Below are positions 1-4,646 of a stretch of DNA of 9,025 nucleotides, one piece after another. The position numbers and the translations under genes are program-made. Each line of letters starts with the position of its first letter. Position 1 is the stretch's first letter. The notes below the pieces were generated by a model, which had not been told where the DNA came from, did not search any database, and saw only the letters and a list, made by a program, of their open reading frames with translations. The stretch is taken from positions 1 to 9,025 of the forward strand of contig JALOMZ010000043.1 in the NCBI GenBank assembly GCA_025455205.1, given 5' to 3'. The stretch is from Chitinophagaceae bacterium. GTDB taxonomy: Bacteria; Bacteroidota; Bacteroidia; Chitinophagales; Chitinophagaceae.

Positions 1-982
1 TAGGACTGCCTTCAGCCGTACTCAGTCCGCCATTATCTGAAGTGAAAATAACCAGCGTGTTGTCCGACAGCTGTAGTTCATCCAGTTTCCTCAGTCTCCG
101 TCCTACATTGCTGTCCATGTTTTCTACCATCGCGGCATATACAGGATTGTCCTGCAGCACACGCCGCTTCCAGCCCTCTTCCGCCTGCATCCAGGGTTCA
201 TCCTTCACCATGCGGCTTTGCCCGGATGGCAGCATGCCCTTCCGCTTTTCCTCATATTTCCGGATGAGTGCTGCCGGCGCCTGCAGCGGATTGTGCACGG
301 CATACAGCGAGTGCACCATCAGGAAGGGCCGTTGGCCAATGGTATCCAGGAAGCCGAGGCATTCGCTGGTGAGCCGGTCGGTAAGGTATTCACCCGGCGG
401 GCCATCGGCAAGCCGGGGGTTTTGGTAAGGCGTAAAAAAGCCACCGGTGGTATCATTCTTCCTGCCGGTGGGACTGCCCTTGCTCCAGCCGCCTTTGTTC
501 GTTTGGAACCCCTGGTTTTCAGGCCAAAATCTTTCTTCTTCACCCAGGTGCCACTTCCCGGCGAAAAAAGTGGTGTATCCGTTGTTACGCACCTGCTCGG
601 CCAGGGTATTTTCTTCCAGTGCCAGTTGATAGGCGGTGGCACTGCCAACCATTTTCTCATAGGCCCGGGCTTTGCCGTTTGCCTGCCTGCCCGGTATCCA
701 GTCGGTGACACCTGTTTTCACCGGGTACTTGCCGGTCATAAGGCTGGCCCGGGTGGGGCTGCATACCGGGCTGTTTGCGTAGGCTTGCGTGAAGCGAACC
801 CCCGCCCTTGCCAATGCATCCAGGTTGGGCGTTTCATAGAAGGTGCTGCCATAGCAGGACAGGTCTGCCCACCCCAGGTCATCGGCAATAATGATGAGCA
901 CATTGGGCCTTTCAGGCGTTGGCTGCGCCTTTGCCAAAGCGCACCACACAAACAAGCACCCTATCAGGACCAAGTGTTTCAT
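1..982 (-). CDS. S1-family sulfatase, exported (3' end beyond window)
   Basis: Formylglycine-dependent sulfatase that hydrolyses sulfate esters, probably in the periplasm. Reading from the ATG at 980-982, 327 codons stay open to the window edge, so the C-terminal part (probably over 100 residues) is missing. Residues 1-19 form a signal peptide ending A-K-A before Gln20. Visible motifs are the metal-binding Asp34-Asp35 in IIADDLGWAD, the sulfatase signature VCSPTRASLMTGKYP with Cys74 as the residue to be oxidised to formylglycine, GKWHLG (Lys143, His145), HSLYAVH (His224, His230) and FTSDNGG (Asp316, Asn317). All expected active-site residues up to that point are present. It lies 98 bp downstream of the GH16 gene on the same strand, probably co-transcribed. 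A Cys-type enzyme needs an anaerobic maturase (anSME) or FGE encoded elsewhere. The sulfatase family is certain; the S1 subfamily and the sugar position attacked are not assigned. Confidence 0.95.
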   Translation of the reverse strand, partial: MKHLVLIGCLFVWCALAKAQPTPERPNVLIIIADDLGWADLSCYGSTFYETPNLDALARAGVRFTQAYANSPVCSPTRASLMTGKYPVKTGVTDWIPGRQANGKARAYEKMVGSATAYQLALEENTLAEQVRNNGYTTFFAGKWHLGEEERFWPENQGFQTNKGGWSKGSPTGRKNDTTGGFFTPYQNPRLADGPPGEYLTDRLTSECLGFLDTIGQRPFLMVHSLYAVHNPLQAPAALIRKYEEKRKGMLPSGQSRMVKDEPWMQAEEGWKRRVLQDNPVYAAMVENMDSNVGRRLRKLDELQLSDNTLVIFTSDNGGLSTAEGSP

Positions 983-1080
983 ACCGGATTTGTTTCTTAG
1001 TATTTACATCTTTTATTGGCAACAGGTATTACATTTCTGAATGTGTATCTTTTGCATGGCTCTTTGAGCACACTCCTTCC
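983..1080 (-). other. GH16-sulfatase intergenic spacer with small hairpins
   Basis: A 98-bp spacer, visibly more AT-rich than the flanking genes. It holds a perfect 5-bp inverted repeat, ACATT at 1031-1035 and AATGT at 1040-1044 with a 4-base loop, and a short GCTC/GAGC stem at 1059-1069 just after the GH16 stop. Neither has a U tract typical of an intrinsic terminator. They could be RNA-processing or stability elements within a GH16-sulfatase transcript. No TAnnTTTG -7 box was found for a separate sulfatase promoter. Confidence 0.3.
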
Positions 1081-1929
1081 TCAGAGCTTCCCTTTCTGGT
1101 ACAATCGCACATAATCGATCAGGTAGCTGGAAGGTAGCACGGTTTGTTGCAGGCTGCCGCCGCGGTTGCCCCCCATAGCCAGGTTCAGCAGCAGGTAGTG
1201 TGGCTGGTGAAAGGGATTTCTGCCATCAGTCTTATTGGCGATGTTCCGGATATCCATGCTGTTCAGCAGCATGCCGTCCACTTTCACCACCAGGCTGTCT
1301 TCATCCCAGTCAAGCGTCCAGGTATGGAACTCATTAGCCCAGGCAGTTCCGCCGAGCGAATCCAGGCGGTGAAAAGAACCATCCCATATGGCTTTGAATT
1401 TTCCGGTGTCGGCATAGGCGAAATTGGCCAGGATGCCGTTGTTGTAGTATTCCATGACGTCTATCTCGCCATTCGATGGCCACTGTCCGGCCACGCCCAC
1501 CGTCCAGATAGCGGGCCACAAGCCTGTTTGGGCATCAATCTTTGCCCGCACTTCCAGCCTGCCATATTGAAAGGCATGCTCCGGGCGCATGGCCACGCTG
1601 GAAGAAGTATACTCTATGGAGGCTCTCCGGGATTTCCAATTACGGCTGCCGGCCTGGTAGCCAGGATTGGGTTTGGTTTCCCGCCGGCCGCTGATCACCA
1701 GATACCCTCCGCTGCAGGTGGCATTGTCGGCCTGGTACCATTGCGCCTCTTCATTGCGCACAAAGCCCTGCTCAAAACGCCACCTGGCAGGATCGGGCGG
1801 GCCGTCCTGGCTGAACTCATCCGACCACACCAACTGGTAGCCCTTATGGGTTGTGTCCTGCGCGTAAGCGCGCTGCATATTACCGGCAAGCAGGCAAATC
1901 AACAGGGCAGGAAATATGGTACCATTCAT
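1081..1929 (-). CDS. GH16 glycoside hydrolase (endo-beta-glycanase)
   Basis: Secreted endo-acting retaining glycanase of family GH16. The preferred start is ATG at 1927-1929, giving 282 residues. A TTG two codons upstream (1933-1935) is possible but adds nothing to the signal peptide. Residues 1-23 are a signal peptide ending A-Y-A before Gln24. The fold begins at LVWSDEF (33-39). The catalytic motif is GEIDVME, with Glu155 as nucleophile, Asp157 assisting and Glu160 as acid/base. This is the ExDxxE form with a beta-bulge, as in laminarinases, agarases and carrageenases, not the ExDxE lichenase form. LWPAIW (138-142) precedes it, and DYVRLYQ near the C-terminus is typical of the family. There is no accessory carbohydrate-binding domain. 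The subfamily and substrate (beta-1,3-glucan or a galactan) are not settled by sequence reading. The flanking sulfatases favour a sulfated substrate, by inference. It is probably the first gene of a minus-strand unit with the sulfatase downstream. Confidence 0.93.
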   Translation of the reverse strand: MNGTIFPALLICLLAGNMQRAYAQDTTHKGYQLVWSDEFSQDGPPDPARWRFEQGFVRNEEAQWYQADNATCSGGYLVISGRRETKPNPGYQAGSRNWKSRRASIEYTSSSVAMRPEHAFQYGRLEVRAKIDAQTGLWPAIWTVGVAGQWPSNGEIDVMEYYNNGILANFAYADTGKFKAIWDGSFHRLDSLGGTAWANEFHTWTLDWDEDSLVVKVDGMLLNSMDIRNIANKTDGRNPFHQPHYLLLNLAMGGNRGGSLQQTVLPSSYLIDYVRLYQKGKL

Positions 1930-1967
1930 AGGCAATCAATGCAATACCTGACGAAAATAGGCAGCTC

Positions 1968-1993
1968 CCATTCGCTGCAGGGGGGACGAATGG
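1968..1993. repeat. 7-bp inverted repeat upstream of GH16
   Basis: CCATTCG at 1968-1974 and CGAATGG at 1987-1993 are perfect reverse complements separated by 12 bases that include the G6 run. The arms overlap the candidate operator and lie 39-64 bp before the GH16 start. It could be part of a protein-binding site or a hairpin in the 5' leader if transcription starts upstream of it. Confidence 0.4.
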
Positions 1994-2023
1994 TTCAGGT
2001 ACAGGGGCAAATCCGCCAATACT
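1980..2023 (-). promoter_or_regulatory. Candidate HTCS-type operator upstream of GH16
   Basis: Read on the minus strand, this segment contains AGTATTGGC (2023 to 2015), ATTTGCCCCT (2012 to 2003) and CTGAACCATTCGTCC (1998 to 1984), ending in a C6 run at 1985-1980. It lies about 50 bp before the GH16 ATG. It aligns with plus-strand 2864-2907 upstream of the second sulfatase with about 33 matches in 43 columns and one gap. AGTATTGGC also recurs exactly at 8753-8761 upstream of the SusC-like gene. ATTTGCCCC and ATTCGTCCC start exactly 21 bp apart. The alignment is seen directly; the operator role is inference. Confidence 0.45.
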
Positions 2024-2042
2024 TGCCGGCACCGCAGGATGT

Positions 2043-2270
2043 ACACAGAGGTACTCTCACTGGACCATGATCCGCGACGCACAGGTAAAAGTGGGCAGCT
2101 CAAATCCCCGTTTTGCCTGGATAAATACCGATGACCTGAATGATGGCTATGACCGGAGCGGTAAAGCCATCAGCAATGACCTGCACATGTCGGCCGCAGG
2201 GTACATAATCATGGGCAAACGCTTTGCCCGGGAGGCGGTGCGTCTCATCAATGGCAACCTGTTGCAATAA
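2043..2270 (+). pseudogene. C-terminal remnant of SASA/SGNH carbohydrate esterase
   Basis: About 75 codons that read as the end of a carbohydrate acetylesterase of the SASA (sialate O-acetylesterase-like) type. Recognisable segments are WTMIRDAQVKV, AWINTDDLND, then NDLHMSAAGY and MGKRFAREA before the TAA stop at 2268-2270. In this SGNH-fold family the DLH stretch carries the catalytic His near the C-terminus. The N-terminal part with the GDS-like nucleophile block, the Gly and Asn blocks and the signal peptide is absent. The first ATG (2067) would give 67 residues with no signal and no nucleophile. Family-like sequence begins near YSHW (about 2052). Left of about 2023 the sequence instead belongs to the upstream region of the divergent GH16 gene, so the deletion breakpoint lies between these points. 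Full-length relatives would have removed acetyl groups from the same glycan. Family assignment is from motif recall, not a search. Confidence 0.65.
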
Positions 2271-2395
2271 GACAGGGGCTGATTGCTGCAAATAGTGTTG
2301 CCTGTGCAACGCCGGCAAGCATTGCCAGAGGCGCCTCACCCTACCTCATTTTCCTAACACGGGGTTAGCCAAAGGCGGGGACAACCGATAGGATT
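2271..2395. terminator. Gene-free spacer with three adjacent inverted repeats
   Basis: This 125-bp spacer between two converging reading frames has no supportable gene. It contains GTTGC-CTGT-GCAAC at 2297-2310, GGCAA-GCA-TTGCC at 2314-2326 and the perfect palindrome GAGGCGCCTC at 2328-2337, one after another. TTGCC at 2298-2302 could also pair with GGCAA at 2314-2318, so the first two stems are alternatives. There is no T tract. The convergent layout makes a bidirectional transcription barrier the simplest explanation, but that is inference. Confidence 0.35.
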
Positions 2396-2755
2396 TCAAG
2401 GGTATTGAACGTAAACACCTTTGGAGTGGAACCAGGTCCGGCGTGCCGGCAATGTCTTCTCTGTTTCCGGCTGCCAGTCTTTAGGATGACTGAACCCACC
2501 GGGTTGCAGGCCGGCCTGGAAGGCGGCGGCGTCAAAGGGGGAAGCATTCTCAAGCAGGTGGGTGGCAATTTTTTCATACATGCGCCCCGCATCCTGCAAG
2601 GGCAAACGACTGGATGCTGCCGGGAGGGCCTCATTGTCTTTATTCATCAGCAGTTCATCCTCGGGGATGCTTTGTTGGTCCCCCAGGCTCCCGGCAAATA
2701 CTGCCAGCAGCATCGGCACCATCATTTTCCTGATTCGAATAGCATGTTTTCTCAT
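2396..2755 (-). CDS. Small putative exported protein, unknown function
   Basis: A 119-residue reading frame starting at ATG 2753-2755. The N-terminus has a basic stretch (MRKHAIRIRK) followed by a hydrophobic run (MMVPMLLAVFAG), which looks like a signal peptide or anchor, with no clear lipobox. The rest is polar and includes a probable helix around RMYEKIATHLLEN and a C-terminal stretch rich in aromatic residues ending in VYVQYP. No family is recognised. Codon use is GC-rich at third positions like the neighbours, and the start follows a long divergent intergenic region carrying a shared candidate operator, both of which favour a real gene. It could also be the 5' remnant of a longer decayed gene, as the nearby esterase remnant shows this area has lost sequence. 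Opposite-strand frames here are shorter or lack a signal-like N-terminus. Confidence 0.5.
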   Translation of the reverse strand: MRKHAIRIRKMMVPMLLAVFAGSLGDQQSIPEDELLMNKDNEALPAASSRLPLQDAGRMYEKIATHLLENASPFDAAAFQAGLQPGGFSHPKDWQPETEKTLPARRTWFHSKGVYVQYP

Positions 2756-2821
2756 ATAGCAGCTACTATCAAATACGTTTGACCAGGCAATTTAGTGTAC
2801 CGCTCTCCCTTGCAGTGGGTA

Positions 2822-2856
2822 CAAAGCGGGCGTTCGGCGTGTCAAAATGGTCTGAA
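2822..2856 (-). promoter_or_regulatory. Candidate HTCS-type operator upstream of the small gene
   Basis: On the minus strand, TTCAGACCATTTTGAC spans 2856 to 2841. Its last ten bases, CCATTTTGAC, are identical to plus-strand 8722-8731 before the SusC-like gene. A second TTTG (2825 to 2822) starts exactly 21 bp after the TTTG of the first block, the same spacing as at 8726/8747, and CCC also falls in register just before it. The nearest edge lies about 66 bp upstream of the small gene's ATG. The match is seen; the function is inferred. Confidence 0.4.
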
Positions 2857-2863
2857 TGCACCC

Positions 2864-2907
2864 GCATTCGGGCATTAGCCCCTCTATCTTGAATGATTTG
2901 TCCCCCC
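2864..2907 (+). promoter_or_regulatory. Candidate HTCS-type operator upstream of second sulfatase
   Basis: This segment includes GCATTCGGGCATTAGCCCCT (2864-2883) and TTGAATGATTTGTCC (2889-2903), ending in a C6 run (2902-2907). The first block matches the corresponding GH16 upstream block at 15 of 20 ungapped positions, and ATT-GTCCCCCC matches at 11 of 12. The element ends about 104 bp before the sulfatase ATG. TATCTTGA at 2885-2892 is a poor relative of the -7 box, so part of the conservation could be promoter rather than operator. Confidence 0.45.
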
Positions 2908-3011
2908 GGCTGACGAAATCAACCCACAACATCAGAGGGAAGCTCGATACTTTGCCTGCACCCAGGCCCGCCTTTTGCAGGCCCCGGATCACGATAGCAG
3001 AAAAACAACAT

Positions 3012-4592
3012 ATGAAAAAACGCCAAGCACGTTTCCCAGGCAAGCCAATGATGCCCCAAGTATTCAGGACCCGTTTCGGAGCCGGTCTGCTTTTATCCCT
3101 TTCGGTCCTGCTGCAGGCCTGCCAACCGCAGGAGCAAAAGCCCGCTAAGCCCAACATCGTCATTTTCTATGTGGACGACCTGGGCTATGGTGACCTGGGA
3201 TGCTATGGAGGCGAGACGGTGCAAACCCCATTTCTCGATAGCCTGGGTAAGGCGGGAATCATTTTTACCGATGCCCACAGCGTAGCGGCCACCTGTACAC
3301 CCTCCCGCTATTCCCTGCTTACCGGCGAGCATGCCTTCCGGAACAAAGCCGAGATATTGCCAGGCGACGCCCCCCTGCTTATTCCGGAAGACAAACCCAC
3401 CCTGCCAGCCATGCTCAAGCGGGCGGGTTACACCACTGCGGTGGTAGGCAAATGGCATTTGGGATTGGGCAATGGCAATGTTGACTGGAACGGCATCGTA
3501 AAACCAGGCCCCCTCGAAATTGGATTCGACTACAGCTTCCTGCTGCCTGCCACCGGCGACCGCGTACCCACGGTTTACCTGGAAAACCACGAGGTAGTGA
3601 ATGCAAGCAAGGATGATCCCATTATGGTAAGCTACAGCCAGAAACTGAGTGGCTACCCCAACGGGTTGGACAGCCCGCAGCTGCTGCGCCAGAAGGCCGA
3701 TACCCAGCACTCCAACACCATTGTCAACGGTATCAGCCGCATCGGGTACATGTCCGGCGGCCGGAAAGCCTTGTGGAGAGATGAAGATTTCCCAGAAGTT
3801 TTTTCCGGCAAAGCCAATGATTTTATTACGAAAAATCAGGATAAGCCCTTCTTCCTGTTCTTCGCCTTCCACGATATTCATGTTCCCCGGGTACCCAATG
3901 AAATGTTCGCAGGCAAATCGCCCCTTGGCCCGCGGGGGGATGCCATTGCGCAAATGGACTGGACTACCCGCCAGGTGGTGGAACACCTTAAAAAGCTGAA
4001 CCTCCTGGAAAACACCCTCATCATTTTCACGAGCGACAACGGACCGGTACTGAATGATGGATATGATGATATGGCAGACAAACTCATTGGTTCGCACAAG
4101 CCGGCAGGCCCCTTCCGCGGCGGAAAGTACAGTGCCTTTGAAGCCGGCACCCGGGTGCCCTTCCTGGTGGCCTGGCCCGGAACCATTAAGCCGGGTACTT
4201 CCCAGGCCCTGATCAGTCAGCTGGACCTCTATCGCTCGCTGGCTGCGCTGGCAGGTGTGCCCCTAACGGGCAATGAGGCCATGGACAGCGAAGACCACCA
4301 CGAGGCCTTGCTGGGCAAAAAGCCGGATGCCCGCGAATGGATGCTGGAAGAATCTTATACGATGTCGGCCCGGCAGGGATCCTGGAAATACATAGCTCCC
4401 ATCCCGGAAAGCAAAAAAGTACCTTCCTTTATGGCCAATAAGGGCGTGGAAAGCGGCCTGGGCAGGGCTCACCAGTTGTATGACCTGTCTAAGGATCCGG
4501 GAGAACAGAAGAACCTGGCCGACAGCCTGCCCGACATGGTGCAGCGTATGCAACAATATATAGAACGCATTGTCAATAAAGGGAGTAAATAA
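3012..4592 (+). CDS. S1-family sulfatase, predicted lipoprotein
   Basis: A complete formylglycine-dependent sulfatase of 526 residues. I chose ATG 3012, preceded by an A-rich stretch. A longer in-frame start at 2856 would translate the conserved upstream element and bury the signal sequence. Residues 20-36 are hydrophobic, ending L-L-Q-A before Cys37, so a lipoprotein attached to a membrane facing the periplasm or cell surface is likely. Active-site residues: Asp55-Asp56 (VDDLGYGD), Cys95 in ATCTPSRYSLLTGEH (formylglycine), Lys147 and His149 (GKWHLG), His287 and His290 (FHDIH), Asp342-Asn343 (FTSDNGP) and Lys372 in GGKYSAFEAGTR. HQLYDLSKDPGEQKNL near residue 487 is the usual C-terminal sulfatase block. 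The middle stretch NGISRIGYMSGG reminds me of the S1_15 group, which acts on 6-O-sulfated galactose or GalNAc, but that is recall and weak. It precedes the HTCS gene by 54 bp on the same strand, probably in one operon. It differs clearly from the sulfatase at the window start, so the two probably remove different sulfates. Confidence 0.95.
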   Translation: MKKRQARFPGKPMMPQVFRTRFGAGLLLSLSVLLQACQPQEQKPAKPNIVIFYVDDLGYGDLGCYGGETVQTPFLDSLGKAGIIFTDAHSVAATCTPSRYSLLTGEHAFRNKAEILPGDAPLLIPEDKPTLPAMLKRAGYTTAVVGKWHLGLGNGNVDWNGIVKPGPLEIGFDYSFLLPATGDRVPTVYLENHEVVNASKDDPIMVSYSQKLSGYPNGLDSPQLLRQKADTQHSNTIVNGISRIGYMSGGRKALWRDEDFPEVFSGKANDFITKNQDKPFFLFFAFHDIHVPRVPNEMFAGKSPLGPRGDAIAQMDWTTRQVVEHLKKLNLLENTLIIFTSDNGPVLNDGYDDMADKLIGSHKPAGPFRGGKYSAFEAGTRVPFLVAWPGTIKPGTSQALISQLDLYRSLAALAGVPLTGNEAMDSEDHHEALLGKKPDAREWMLEESYTMSARQGSWKYIAPIPESKKVPSFMANKGVESGLGRAHQLYDLSKDPGEQKNLADSLPDMVQRMQQYIERIVNKGSK

Positions 4593-4646
4593 TGGCCAGG
4601 GCCCAATGCCCGTGGCGGGCGACCTGCCCGTAAGATTTGTTTGCCT
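4593..4646 (+). other. Sulfatase-HTCS spacer with overlapping GC hairpins
   Basis: A 54-bp spacer. GCCCG (4608-4612) pairs with CGGGC (4616-4620), and the same CGGGC can instead pair with GCCCG at 4626-4630, so two hairpins exclude each other. TAAGATTTG follows (from 4631), one base longer than a TAnnTTTG -7 box. This may weaken or reset transcription between the enzyme and its regulator, giving the regulator its own basal promoter. Both points are inference. Confidence 0.3.

Larger units (their letters stand above)
2756..3011. promoter_or_regulatory. Divergent intergenic region
   Basis: A 256-bp non-coding stretch between the small minus-strand gene and the second sulfatase. It holds two candidate operators, one per strand (2822-2856 and 2864-2907), separated by a perfect inverted repeat: GAATGC at 2854-2859 and GCATTC at 2864-2869 with loop ACCC. 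TACGTTTG at 2774-2781 on the plus strand matches the Bacteroidota -7 consensus TAnnTTTG, but no clear -33 box lies at the right distance and it would leave a leader of over 200 bases. TACTTTG at 2948-2954 is one base short of that consensus and closer to the sulfatase. The true start of transcription is not decided. Confidence 0.45.

Noticed and set aside
218..1000. Plus-strand 260-codon frame at the window start
   Set aside because: It is antisense to the first sulfatase, whose motifs are intact over its whole visible length.
1031..1050. CATTCAGA before the first sulfatase as a further operator copy
   Set aside because: It shares only 8 bp with the 2822-2856 site and lacks the ATTTTGAC block, the C run and the 21-bp repeat; chance is likely.
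1144..2070. Long plus-strand frame opposite GH16
   Set aside because: It lies antisense to a GH16 gene with all catalytic residues and has no recognisable domain; it is a composition-driven shadow.
2774..2781. TACGTTTG as the sulfatase promoter
   Set aside because: It matches the -7 consensus, but no -33 box is at the right distance and the leader would exceed 200 bases; kept only as a note.
2856..3011. In-frame upstream extension of the second sulfatase
   Set aside because: It would place a long unconserved stretch before the lipoprotein signal and would translate the conserved non-coding element at 2864-2907. ATG 3012 fits the signal peptide.
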